Below are positions 14,999 to 22,480 of a stretch of 25,152 nucleotides of DNA, one piece after another; the first letter of the stretch is position 1; every line of letters starts with the position of its first letter. Source of the DNA: a virus; IMG/VR virus record IMGVR_UViG_3300042521_001354, positions 1-25,152 of that record; one strand, 5' to 3'. The position numbers and the translations under genes were made by a program. The notes below the pieces were generated by a model, which searched no databases, was not told the origin of the DNA, and was given only the letters and a program-made list of their open reading frames with translations.

Positions 14999-16798
14999 CT
15001 ACCGCATCCAGATTTCATACGCACGGCGATTCGCATCGCTGCCGTAGATGGCGTTGCGCTTGGCGACGGGCTGTTTCATGTACTCACGCCTCTGGGCGTT
15101 TTGCTTGGCCTGCCACTCCCGCCGCGCACCTTCGTAGTCATACGAGCCGTCTTCACGGCGGAAGTCGTCCATGCTCTTGGCTTGAGGCGGCTTGGCGGCG
15201 TTGGCGGCCCGCATCTCCGCCGAACGCTTCATCTGATCCTGCCGGACCACATCGCTGTATGCCTGCTTGGCGGCGTTATCCCGCGGGTTCTCTTGCATGC
15301 GGGCTCCGGCAGCCATTACGTTTCGGTTGTCTTGGTGCTGCCTTAACGCCCAGTCAGCGCGCTCCCAAATGTCGGGCCGCTTCGGATGCGCGGCCCTTAC
15401 CTCCCGCGACTTCGCAAGCAGCTCGTCCTTGCGGGTTTCCCACCAAGAATCGAAGTTGTCGGCGTTGCCCCACGGAGCAGCACCTGACCGCGGGGGAGTT
15501 CCTTGCGATTGCGGCGGGATCGGCTGGGCAGTGCCGGGCGAGACGGGGCCCGGATAATCTTCAGCCCCGCGGAGAACCGGAGCGGGCTCAGATGTCCGCT
15601 GCCGGCCGGAAGGCCTGCCTGGCCCCGTCTGGTCACGGTCATCCACCCTGTCGCCGTCACGGTCCCGGAAATCCCCAGTAAAAATGCGGTCAGGGTTCGC
15701 CAGTCTGTCGCCGTAACCTGTGGAGCCGCCCTGCTGCGGTGCGGTAGGCGTGTGCCCCCACCCGCCGCCCGGCTGGGCGTAGGTCACGGATGGCTGAATG
15801 CCGGCACGGCGAGCGCTACCTGGCTGGCCTGCCATCGGCGGCTGCGAGTCCAGAATGGCCCCAGGAGGCAGGCCGTTCATTAGGCCTTGCTGGCCAATGG
15901 CCTCCGGCCGGATGTCGCCGGCCATCAGGTTGCGGATCTGGTTCTCAGATCCTCCGCCCGACGCAGCAAACGGATTCCTGAAGCCCTGCTGCGCCATTTG
16001 CCCAGCCTGTCCCCACATCTGCGGGAAGTTGAACTGCGGCGCCCCCATGCCAGGCTGCTGCCAGCTCTGGCCCTGCATCTGACCTAACTGGTTGTTGATC
16101 TGGCTGATGAAGGCGTCCCGCTGCTGGAAGTTGGGCATCTGGGACTGGGTGCCGTCGAAGTTCTGCGTGGTCGCCTGGAACGGTGGCGGGCGGTTGGCGT
16201 AGGGATTGTTGGCGACGTTGGGGTCAATCTGCCCCGGCGCAAACCTTGGCCTGCCGTCTCCTGCGTAGTGAACCAAGCCAGCGTTGGGGTCAATCAGTCC
16301 CGGCGTCAATAGCACACCTCCGCCGCCGCCACCTGCTGGAAGCCCGGGCTGGGACGGGCCAGGAGATGCAGCGGCTGGCTGGCGATAGCGCGGGTCGCGG
16401 AAGTCCACGCCAGCGTCGGATGGCGTAGGCACCTCGTACTGCTTCGGCGGCGCTGGCTGCTGCGGACGCTGAACGCCGTACGGAGAGCCCTGTGTCATGT
16501 ACTGCTGGAAGGGCTGCTGCCGGGTCTGCTGCTGATTGGTGCCGCCCTGGTTCCACTGCGGCCCCATGGCCTGAGGCTTGCCGCCGTACGGAGTGGAGGA
16601 GCCGTAGGGATTCTGCTGGGGCTGCGCCTGACCAGGAGCGTAGGCGGAGAAGTTGCCGCCCTGCTGTTGAGCCCGCTGGCCGCGCATTCTGGGATCCCCT
16701 GCGATAGGCGTGCCATCGGCGGCAAAGCCAGCGCCGTCATAGCGATTGGTTATCCCTCCTGGAGAGCCAGTGCCAGGCTTGGGTGGGGTGGGAATCAT
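14999..16798 (-). CDS. Large Pro/Gln/Gly-rich low-complexity phage protein
   Basis: 599 residues with no recognised family. Residues about 1-450 are low complexity: Pro, Gln, Gly, Asn and Tyr dominate, with pieces such as QQNPYGSSTPYGGKPQAMG, GQIDPNVANNPYANRPPP, and the near-repeat GLIDPNAGLVHYAGDGRPRF/GQIDPNVANN. A motif DRDGDRVDDRDQ at about 380 resembles an EF-hand-like Asp loop. From about 455 the protein becomes charged and helical (WWETRKDELLAKSREVR, ARREWQAKQNAQRREYMK). ATG 16798 follows the stop of the 58-residue gene directly (TAGATG). A disordered scaffold-like or internal virion protein is the simplest reading; the long antisense frame over it is a shadow. Confidence 0.65.
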   Translation of the reverse strand: MIPTPPKPGTGSPGGITNRYDGAGFAADGTPIAGDPRMRGQRAQQQGGNFSAYAPGQAQPQQNPYGSSTPYGGKPQAMGPQWNQGGTNQQQTRQQPFQQYMTQGSPYGVQRPQQPAPPKQYEVPTPSDAGVDFRDPRYRQPAAASPGPSQPGLPAGGGGGGVLLTPGLIDPNAGLVHYAGDGRPRFAPGQIDPNVANNPYANRPPPFQATTQNFDGTQSQMPNFQQRDAFISQINNQLGQMQGQSWQQPGMGAPQFNFPQMWGQAGQMAQQGFRNPFAASGGGSENQIRNLMAGDIRPEAIGQQGLMNGLPPGAILDSQPPMAGQPGSARRAGIQPSVTYAQPGGGWGHTPTAPQQGGSTGYGDRLANPDRIFTGDFRDRDGDRVDDRDQTGPGRPSGRQRTSEPAPVLRGAEDYPGPVSPGTAQPIPPQSQGTPPRSGAAPWGNADNFDSWWETRKDELLAKSREVRAAHPKRPDIWERADWALRQHQDNRNVMAAGARMQENPRDNAAKQAYSDVVRQDQMKRSAEMRAANAAKPPQAKSMDDFRREDGSYDYEGARREWQAKQNAQRREYMKQPVAKRNAIYGSDANRRAYEIWMR

Positions 16799-16975
16799 CT
16801 AGCGGTCCTCCTGCGGCTCAGTGGTCATCGGCGCGCCCTGATACTGCACCATCCGGAGTCGCTGCATGTCCTCATACGGCACATCAGCCCGCGCCTCTGC
16901 GATCAGTTGACGCAGGAAGTCCAGGTTCTGGATGGCCGCTTGGTCATTCATCAGCGCGTAGATCAGGTCGTTCAT
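16799..16975 (-). CDS. Small helical protein (58 residues)
   Basis: Begins MNDLIYALMNDQAAIQNLDF, then a helical stretch with LRQLIAEARADVPYEDMQR, and ends QGAPMTTEPQEDR. The frame from ATG 16975 stops at TAG 16801-16799, immediately before the ATG of the 599-residue gene, so the two are probably coupled. I see no good ribosome site; the hairpins described at 16985-17036 lie just upstream. The predicted alpha-helical, acidic character fits a small accessory of the virion or packaging complex. No family is recognised. Confidence 0.55.
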   Translation of the reverse strand: MNDLIYALMNDQAAIQNLDFLRQLIAEARADVPYEDMQRLRMVQYQGAPMTTEPQEDR

Positions 16976-16984
16976 ATGTGGAAA

Positions 16985-17036
16985 CAGCCGGGGGAGGTTT
17001 CCCTCCGTCCGGCTGCCCCCCGAACCCCCGAAGGGG
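16985..17036 (-). terminator. Two tetraloop hairpins after the capsid genes (terminator or processing site)
   Basis: On the minus strand, beginning 6 bases after the stop of the decoration-protein gene, CCCC-TTCG-GGGG (17036-17025) makes a cUUCGg hairpin. Then CAGCCGG (17015-17009) and CCGGCTG (16991-16985) close a 7-bp stem with an inner GGAGG-GAAA-CCTCC stem (a GNRA-type loop), separated by small bulges. Only three T follow the second stem, so it would be a weak intrinsic terminator. It may instead lower transcription of downstream genes or protect the capsid mRNA 3' end. Confidence 0.45.
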
Positions 17037-17041
17037 AAGAC

Positions 17042-17596
17042 TCAACTGCGGACCAGATTGACAATGGCAAGGACGTTCTGACCGGTCGTACCAGCCGACA
17101 GAGCCCGGCCGATGTAGCCGTTCTGAAGGAACGTGGCAGCGCCCGTCTGAGCCTGACCCGCCGTAGTGGACACCGTGCTGGTCGCCGCCGTGAGAGCCAC
17201 CAGAACGGTGTTCACGGCCGCTTCCTGCGCCGGGCCGAGCTTGACCTCGGTCGGGCCGTCAATCGTAATCCAGAACACATCGTTGGCAGCCACACCCGCG
17301 GCAGGCAGATGCTCGTCCACCACGCCAGCCGACGCTTGGTCGGTGACGTTGGTGTAGCCATCAACCTCCGTGATCGAACCGCTCTTGAACGTGACCACCC
17401 GCTTCGGCAGCAGGGCCACGCCCGAGGTGTTCCGCACGGCGATGCACTTCTTCACCCGGTTGCTGCGGATCTTGCCGGTGGCCGGATTCACATCCGGAAA
17501 CACCTTGACCGCACCAACCCATCCACCGCCATCCGAAGCGGACGAGACGCCAAGCGTCTGACCAAGAGCGAACGGCGGATCAACGTACAGACTCAT
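17042..17596 (-). CDS. Putative capsid decoration/stabilising protein (184 residues)
   Basis: A beta-rich protein starting MSLYVDPPFALGQTLGV, with the mid-part KKCIAVRNTSGVALLPKRVV and then TFKSGSITEVDGYTN, VFWITIDGPTEVKLG and the Ala/Thr-rich C-terminus ending QNVLAIVNLVRS. This 'I-R-N-x-S-G-x-x-L-x-x-x-x-V' pattern and the VDEHLPAAGVAANDVFWI segment are seen in phage head decoration or capsid-associated proteins. It follows the major capsid gene after 18 bases, the usual place for such a protein (an AGGAG sits before ATG 17596 at longer spacing). Pattern-based assignment; no catalytic motif. Confidence 0.6.
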   Translation of the reverse strand: MSLYVDPPFALGQTLGVSSASDGGGWVGAVKVFPDVNPATGKIRSNRVKKCIAVRNTSGVALLPKRVVTFKSGSITEVDGYTNVTDQASAGVVDEHLPAAGVAANDVFWITIDGPTEVKLGPAQEAAVNTVLVALTAATSTVSTTAGQAQTGAATFLQNGYIGRALSAGTTGQNVLAIVNLVRS

Positions 17597-17614
17597 CTTC
17601 TTTGTTCTCCTTGG

Positions 17615-18727
17615 TCAGACGATCAGCTTGAAGAAGTTGCGCGGCGACTTGAACTTAAGGTTGCCGAGCGTCGAAACCACATACCGAAATTGCTGGGTCA
17701 GCTCGTCGTAGAACGGACCCTCGCTCACCATGAGCTGGGACTCCATGCAGAGCAACTCAATATTCCCGACCGCCAGCCCGTAGCCGGTGTTAGCCGGAAC
17801 CGAATTTTCCGCCGACACCTCCACTCCGTCCAGCTCAAATACATCCGTGAAGCCGTAGCTCCGCAGACCGTTCTGGCGGCTGACAATCACACGCTCCTTG
17901 GTATCAAGCGTGTTCAGGAAGTCGATGAACAGCCGGCGGTCCAGAAGGACCATGTCCACCTGATCTTCCTTGGTGTCGTTGCGGCGGGTCTGGTGAAGCG
18001 CCTCGCGGACAGCCTTCACGCAGTTGTCCTTCCAGGTGCTGGCACCGAAGTAGGACGAATCCGCGTTGACGATAACCGGCGAGAAGAAGTCGAACTCCGG
18101 ATCGCTGACGCCGTTGGGCCAGAAGCCCGTGGTCGTCGCACTGCCACCGTACGCACCGAGGACGGTCGAAAGACCGGCATAGGTGTCGTTGGGGGCGAAG
18201 AACGGGTCAGCCGCGTTGGACGAGCGCGGGCTGTAGCCCGTGGCAGTCGAATCAATCGTCTGGGTCGCACCCATGAACGATTCGATGCCGTGGAACCGCA
18301 GCTCATTGCCCGACGCATAACCGTCCTGCACCCACTCCTTGGCGAGGTACTGCTCCATCGAAGTGAGCAGACGGCTCGCCATCTTGCCAGCGACCTGGAC
18401 CAGAGCCTGGGCCGAACGGTTCTCAAGCATTTCACGCTTGTAGATCGCGTCGGTGACCTGCGCTCCCCGGTACTCCAACTCCAATTTCTTCCAGAGATTC
18501 TCGCGTGCGAAGCTGCGAGGAGTCTCACCATTGTTACCACTGGGATTGTGGTTCCGGTACTGGATTTCCCAGTCGAAACCACGGCCACTCATGTTGGTCC
18601 GGATCTGCCCGGCACCTTCCAGAGCGGCGAAAAACTTATACTTACGAAGCGATGCAATTTCCTCTTCCCGGAGGTGATTTACAATCGTCGTAGCAATTGA
18701 ACGAGCCCAGTCAACACTACTGCTCAT
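17615..18727 (-). CDS. Major capsid protein
   Basis: 370 residues, of a length usual for an HK97-fold shell protein. After the basic N-terminus (MSSSVDWARSIATTIVNHLR) come an E-loop-like stretch with DWEIQYRNHNPSGNN and SFARENLWKKLELEYRGAQ, a long spine-helix-like segment (ENRSAQALVQVAGKMASRLL then TSMEQYLAKEW), and a beta-rich body (DMVLLDRRLFIDFLNTLDTK, VFELDGVEVSAENSVPANTG). It ends PRNFFKLIV. The preceding gene is scaffold-like and the next is decoration-like, the standard head module. Its ATG overlaps the scaffold stop by one base (TGATG). Assignment is from module order, length and pattern. Confidence 0.75.
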   Translation of the reverse strand: MSSSVDWARSIATTIVNHLREEEIASLRKYKFFAALEGAGQIRTNMSGRGFDWEIQYRNHNPSGNNGETPRSFARENLWKKLELEYRGAQVTDAIYKREMLENRSAQALVQVAGKMASRLLTSMEQYLAKEWVQDGYASGNELRFHGIESFMGATQTIDSTATGYSPRSSNAADPFFAPNDTYAGLSTVLGAYGGSATTTGFWPNGVSDPEFDFFSPVIVNADSSYFGASTWKDNCVKAVREALHQTRRNDTKEDQVDMVLLDRRLFIDFLNTLDTKERVIVSRQNGLRSYGFTDVFELDGVEVSAENSVPANTGYGLAVGNIELLCMESQLMVSEGPFYDELTQQFRYVVSTLGNLKFKSPRNFFKLIV

Positions 18728-19743
18728 CAGATGACTCCATCAGTTACGAGCTGGCTTTTCAGCCGGTCTTCAAAACTCATCCTCTGGCGCGGTGCCCGAG
18801 GCTCACTGGTTCCTGCACTCCGATTCGGGGTACGGGTTGCACGCTCCCGAAGGAACTGCATGTTCTGTTGTGCCACTGGGTCAGCCGGGGGTGCCTGTGG
18901 CGCGGCAGGCTCGGCAAAACCCTGCGCCATGGCGGGCGGGGCAGATGACAACTGCTGGTAGCGGAGATTCAGAAGATCCCGTTGCAGCATCGAAGTGGCG
19001 TACTTCCAGCGGGCCTCGGGGTTGGAAATCCCGATCTCGGAAGCCTGCTGGATATACGCCTGAATGGCTTGGCCTTCACGGCTGATGTTTCCGGACTGGT
19101 CGTACAGCCAGTCGGAGTTCTGCTGCTCAAGCGACTGAACGTAGTTCTTCGCCGTGTACTGCCCGAGCTGGGCCTGAACAAGTTCCTCGGCCTTCTGCCG
19201 CGCCACATCCTCAATGAAGGGCTTCAGCGTGTTCTCGGGATCGGTGACGAACTTGCGGGCGAAGTCGGCGGTGTACGCCTGATACTTCTGGAGGGCGACC
19301 TTGGCCTCATAGGGAGCATCGGGGGCGATGATTTCCTTGCCCGTGGAAGGGTCGCGGATGATCCAGGACTTGTAGGAATCATCGACCGAGGGCGGGTTCC
19401 ACCACTTCGGCTTCTCGGCGGGCTTGGGCGCCTGGGCCTGCGCCTGGGCGGCCTTCCACTGCTCATACGCCTGCTTGTTCTGGAGGTATTCCGTGGCGTG
19501 CGGAATGATGTTCTGGTACTGCTGGAGCTGCCGCTGGGCTTCGCCGTACCCGCTGTATGCCTGATACAGGTTGCGGGCGATGGCCAGATCGTCCTGGCCC
19601 TGGAAGTCCGGCAGCGCCTTGAACGCGGAATAGGGCGTGTCGAAACCGCCGTACTCAGCCGGAGCGCTTTGCGGGGCCTCGGAGACAGGGGCTTCGGGAG
19701 CCTCTGATACCGGCGCGTCGTTCAGAACGTCTTCGTCAGCCAT
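18727..19743 (-). CDS. Capsid scaffolding-like protein
   Basis: 338 residues from ATG 19743, chosen because AGGA lies 5 bases before it; ATG 19749 is also in frame but sits directly on that site. The protein is highly helical and acidic: MADEDVLNDAPVSEAPEAP, Gln/Ala-rich coiled-coil-like stretches (about 75-110: RQLQQYQNIIPHATEYLQNK then QAYEQWKAAQAQAQ), a middle with WNPPSVDDSYKSWIIRDPST, further helices (RKFVTDPENTLKPFIEDVAR), and a Pro/Arg-rich tail. Scaffolding proteins are alpha-helical, Glu/Gln-rich, sit immediately before the major capsid gene and guide shell assembly; all fit. Coupling to the capsid gene is by one-base overlap. Confidence 0.65.
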   Translation of the reverse strand: MADEDVLNDAPVSEAPEAPVSEAPQSAPAEYGGFDTPYSAFKALPDFQGQDDLAIARNLYQAYSGYGEAQRQLQQYQNIIPHATEYLQNKQAYEQWKAAQAQAQAPKPAEKPKWWNPPSVDDSYKSWIIRDPSTGKEIIAPDAPYEAKVALQKYQAYTADFARKFVTDPENTLKPFIEDVARQKAEELVQAQLGQYTAKNYVQSLEQQNSDWLYDQSGNISREGQAIQAYIQQASEIGISNPEARWKYATSMLQRDLLNLRYQQLSSAPPAMAQGFAEPAAPQAPPADPVAQQNMQFLRERATRTPNRSAGTSEPRAPRQRMSFEDRLKSQLVTDGVI

Positions 19744-19750
19744 GGTCATC

Positions 19751-19775
19751 CTAGATCGGGGGTTGGGGGATCTAG
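19751..19775 (-). promoter_or_regulatory. Inverted repeat before the scaffold gene, overlapping its ribosome site region
   Basis: CTAGATC (19751-19757 on plus) and GATCTAG (19769-19775) are perfect 7-bp inverted arms with an 11-base G/T loop. On the minus strand the second arm runs into the AGGATG before the scaffold start, so folding could mask the ribosome site. A DNA-binding dyad is the alternative. The 55-base gap is otherwise without a gene. Confidence 0.4.
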
Positions 19776-19797
19776 AAGACCAATGTCTAGCAGGGGC

Positions 19798-20037
19798 CTA
19801 ACTTGTTACGGGCGCCTCGTCGGCCACTTCAACGGGAGCCTCTGTCTCAACCCACACCCGGGCTCCGCAGGACAACGGGTGGTCTGGCTCATACCGGATC
19901 ACGCAGGGGCCGTCGATTCGCACCGAGTGGCCGTAGCGGTTCGACTTGTAGTTCTTGACCGTGATCACCGGCTCGCGCTCGCCGGTCTTTTGGTTCCGGC
20001 GGATAACGTGCTGGTTGATGTGGATGATGTGCTTCAT
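19798..20037 (-). CDS. Conserved small phage protein (79 residues)
   Basis: Starts MKHIIHINQHVIRRNQKTG and continues VITVKNYKSNRYGHSVRIDG, with RYEPDHPLSCGARVWVETEA toward the end. The phrase 'HIINQHVIR.N..tgE..pvitVk.yk.nryg..V.I.Gp...vy....pl.CGArVWvet' is a recurrent small protein in aquatic and cyanophage head-gene clusters, function unknown. The fit to that family is from memory. It overlaps the ADP-ribosyltransferase-like gene stop by ATGA at 20034-20037 and lies just upstream of the scaffold gene. A beta-rich fold and a single Cys are visible; no catalytic motif. Confidence 0.7.
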   Translation of the reverse strand: MKHIIHINQHVIRRNQKTGEREPVITVKNYKSNRYGHSVRIDGPCVIRYEPDHPLSCGARVWVETEAPVEVADEAPVTS

Positions 20038-20864
20038 TGCTCGCCCTGCATGCCGCTGGCAGCCCCCGCGCCGATAGCACCGGGAACGGCGTACTTGCGG
20101 AGGATGCGGATGGAGTCTTCGGTGCCGGGGAACATGACGTAGTTAAGCGACCCAGTGCCGCGCTGTCGCGGGTCGAAGTCTGGGTATTTAATTCCCGGGA
20201 TGCCGCTTAGAGACATTTCGTAGGCTGCTTGCAATGGCGACCGACTTCCAGCCTTTACGTTGTTCCACAGCCTTGCACCATCACCCGGCTCGTCCAGCAT
20301 GCCTCGGTAGGAACCTCCTCGGCCTGCATACGCCTTCTTCACTGCTTCCGGCTGCAAAGACATGGGAGCCTCCCAGTCCAGCAAGTCTCTTTCTGGGTGC
20401 TGTATCTCCACTTCGTAAGAGTGGCCGGGGCGGCGTGGCAGCGGCTGGCGATAATCAACGCCGTATAGGTGCCCCATCACATCGCCCCATAGGTCGGCAG
20501 CATCTTCATTCGGAAGGCTCTTCGCCCTCGCCATAGCCCCTTCGGCGTAATCCATGGCATCCAGCAACGCTCGCTTGGGGTCGCCAGACATTTCGGCATG
20601 CCGACGCCAAAGCTCCAGTGCCTCTTCCTCTGGCGTGCGGTTCAAGGCAGACAGACTTCTGCGATATGTATCAGCAGTGCTTTCCGCGCCAGCGAAGTTG
20701 TATCCGTAGCCATAGCGGGCCGCCCCTTGCCCGGTGCCGATCTTGCTGGCATCAAACCTGTCAAAGTCATACGGGCTGCCGTGGTAGGCCCGGATGTACT
20801 TGGGCTGCTCGGCCTGCCCAGCGATGGCTCGCAGTACGTCATCGACTGCTCCCGGTCCTGCCAT
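20034..20864 (-). CDS. ADP-ribosyltransferase-like protein (ART-PolyVal type)
   Basis: 276 residues. The N-terminus has RAYHGSPYDFDRFDASKIGT then GQGAARYGYGYNFAGAESTA and DTYRR (about 25-68), the standard signature 'YHGS...FD.Fd...iGtGeG.q.yG.GlYFA' of ADP-ribosyltransferase domains found in phage head-associated polyvalent proteins. The C-terminal part contains GIPGIKYPDFDPRQRGTGS and NYVMFPGTEDSIRILRKY, the matching closing strands. ADP-ribose from NAD would be transferred to a host or virion target; the target is unknown. The usual catalytic Glu cannot be placed from sequence alone. It overlaps the next gene by ATGA and the previous by one base (TAATG). Carried near the head module, it may be packaged and injected. 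Confidence 0.7.
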   Translation of the reverse strand: MAGPGAVDDVLRAIAGQAEQPKYIRAYHGSPYDFDRFDASKIGTGQGAARYGYGYNFAGAESTADTYRRSLSALNRTPEEEALELWRRHAEMSGDPKRALLDAMDYAEGAMARAKSLPNEDAADLWGDVMGHLYGVDYRQPLPRRPGHSYEVEIQHPERDLLDWEAPMSLQPEAVKKAYAGRGGSYRGMLDEPGDGARLWNNVKAGSRSPLQAAYEMSLSGIPGIKYPDFDPRQRGTGSLNYVMFPGTEDSIRILRKYAVPGAIGAGAASGMQGEQ

Positions 20865-22066
20865 TACCGCAACCTCCCAATCAGTGCGTCCTGCCTCGCC
20901 TGATCTTCCAACTGCTTGGCACGGATCTGTGCGGCCATGCTCATGCCGGTCATCACTTGACCGGGAGCGAACTCAATGCCGATCTGCTTGGCGATGGGGA
21001 GTAGCTTTCCGGACTTGCTCGCGGCTGCGATCCCAGGAGCGTCAAACACGGGGTTGAAGAGATCGTCGGTCGCCATGCCCAGGAAGTACGCCGGGGTTTC
21101 CGGCACCCCCTGGCCCATGAAGTAGTCCTTGCCCTCCTGGAGATCGACGCTCTGCGCCTCGTCAGACAGGCCGCCATACTGCATGGCGTCGTACATGGTC
21201 GTTCCGTAGGGCGTTGGGTTGTATCCCATCTGCCCCCAGTTCACCCCGGCATCAAAATCCTGCCGCGTATCCTTCATGTCCGACCACGCGGAGTGACCTT
21301 CGCCTGCCTGCGGCGCGTAGCCGACAGCCTCGGCCATCGCTTGCCCCGGAGCCGTGAGAGTGTTGGCGGCATATGCCAGATTCTTTCCCGCGTCTGGGAA
21401 CTGAACGCCAGGAGTTCCGCCCATCGCCTTGCTCGTCACATAGTCCGCGGCGTTGCCGACGTTTTCCCCAATGGCATACAGCGTGGACGGGAGCGACTGC
21501 CCCCATGTCAACGCAGTGTTGACGGGAGAACCCTCACCCAAGACTCCCGTAGTTTCTGTCGGACTTGTCAGGCGATCCCTATACCCGTCTTGGTTGGCGG
21601 CATAGGCGTACATGTCCAGCGCCAGCTCCTCGGGCAACTGTCGCCAAGCCGAAGGAAACATGCCGTTCACCGGCTTGCCGTACGCCGCGAGCATCTGCTC
21701 CATCATCTCCGCCTGCTGAAGGCCAGACTGCCTCGCCTGCGGGAGCTTGGGTCGCTGGAACGGGCTCTGAAACCCAGCCGTCTCTTGCGCCGCAGGGGTT
21801 GGGACGCCAGCGGAAACGTCTTGGACCAGCGCCTCCACATATCGGCCGAGCTGCCGCTGCGGGTCAAAGCGGTATGCCGCCGAACCCTCCTGTGTGTTCA
21901 ACTGCGGGTTGATGGCATCCGCCGCAGCCTGCCGGGCACGGTCCTCCGAGGCAGCCTGACTCTGGTAATACCAGTCAGTCACATCTTCCGTGATGTTGCC
22001 GAGCGAGAAGTTGCGGCTAGAGCGAGGAAACCACGGGCGATTCCCGGCACGGAGTTCATCGGCCAT
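20864..22066 (-). CDS. Hypothetical 400-residue phage protein
   Basis: Start chosen at ATG 22066, which overlaps the previous stop (TGATG) and has GGAG with 6-base spacing; GTG 22069 is the alternative. No family recognised. The N-terminus is polar (MADELRAGNRPWFPRSSRNF), residues about 25-140 look helical (QSQAASEDRARQAAADAINP, LPQARQSGLQQAEMMEQMLA), a middle part is Ala/Gly-rich with small residues (TLYAIGENVGNAADYVTSKA, NLAYAANTLTAPGQAMAEAV), and the C-terminus has helical AAASKSGKLLPIAKQIGIEF and QIRAKQLEDQARQDALIGRL. No membrane helix is obvious. Coupling to the ADP-ribosyltransferase-like gene by a one-base overlap suggests the two work together, for example as ejected virion proteins. 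Confidence 0.6.
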   Translation of the reverse strand: MADELRAGNRPWFPRSSRNFSLGNITEDVTDWYYQSQAASEDRARQAAADAINPQLNTQEGSAAYRFDPQRQLGRYVEALVQDVSAGVPTPAAQETAGFQSPFQRPKLPQARQSGLQQAEMMEQMLAAYGKPVNGMFPSAWRQLPEELALDMYAYAANQDGYRDRLTSPTETTGVLGEGSPVNTALTWGQSLPSTLYAIGENVGNAADYVTSKAMGGTPGVQFPDAGKNLAYAANTLTAPGQAMAEAVGYAPQAGEGHSAWSDMKDTRQDFDAGVNWGQMGYNPTPYGTTMYDAMQYGGLSDEAQSVDLQEGKDYFMGQGVPETPAYFLGMATDDLFNPVFDAPGIAAASKSGKLLPIAKQIGIEFAPGQVMTGMSMAAQIRAKQLEDQARQDALIGRLR

Positions 22067-22341
22067 CACCAGCTCCAGTTGCAGGACCAGTAACCGGGCT
22101 TTAGCTTGTCGGTCTTCTCGTCGCAGTTATGCCGGGCTTTGAAGTTGGCCCGACGCCCCTCATCCCCATGCCCGCGGTCAGAGGAGCCTTCCTTGTAGTG
22201 CCCCATGCTGGAGTCCCCGAATCGGACCAGCCGCTCCTGATCCCCCACCTTGGCGCGGACAACAAACTTCTTGCCGCCCTGCGTGTCCCTGACGGGACGG
22301 TTGGGAATCAGACTACGAATCTTGTCGCCGTCCCTGTCCAC
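22066..22341 (-). CDS. Conserved small phage protein with FGDSSM...RARHNC motif (91 residues)
   Basis: GTG 22341 is used, with GGAGG at 7-base spacing and no nearer start. The body contains KKFVVRAKVGDQERLVRFGD, SSMGHYKEGSSDRG, FKARHNCDEKTDKL and a Trp-rich end (YWSCNWSW). The combination 'k.fvVraKvGg..r.vrFGd..m........R..F.aRH.C....dk.....YW.C..W' recurs in small phage proteins of unknown function, with two Cys and a His. It overlaps the next gene by one base and the preceding gene by 29 bases. Its first residues, MDRDGDKIRSL, look like a duplicate of the start of that preceding gene. Confidence 0.65.
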   Translation of the reverse strand: MDRDGDKIRSLIPNRPVRDTQGGKKFVVRAKVGDQERLVRFGDSSMGHYKEGSSDRGHGDEGRRANFKARHNCDEKTDKLKPGYWSCNWSW

Positions 22342-22480
22342 TCAGCTTCCTCCACTGCTTCTTGTCGGGGTAGTCCTTGTCCCCAGGCTTGGCAGGAGCC
22401 TCACCACGCTCCCGCTTGGCACGGATGTTGTCCCACAACCCGCGCCGCAACTGCCGGACCTTGTCGCCGTCCTTATCCAC
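22313..22480 (-). CDS. Small basic phage protein (55 residues)
   Basis: Starts at GTG 22480, overlapping the stop of the 104-residue gene by 8 bases, and ends at TAG 22315-22313. It contains RRGLWDNIRAKRERGEAPA then KPGDKDYPDKKQWRKLS, a Lys/Arg-rich pattern ('lWdnI.aKR.rGe.pakpgdkdYPd.k.W.kL') that recurs in many phages as a short unassigned protein. The end after KLS (GQGRRQDS) overlaps the next gene. I see no Shine-Dalgarno, so the start may also be within the protein at a non-visible site. Function unknown; the basic charge fits a nucleic-acid or virion role. Confidence 0.55.
   Translation of the reverse strand: MDKDGDKVRQLRRGLWDNIRAKRERGEAPAKPGDKDYPDKKQWRKLSGQGRRQDS

Noticed and set aside
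16667-18700. Long plus-strand open frame of 677 residues
   Set aside because: It is antisense to the 599-residue, 58-residue, decoration and capsid genes. In GC-rich DNA such antisense frames are common; it has no recognisable motif and crosses real minus-strand gene boundaries.
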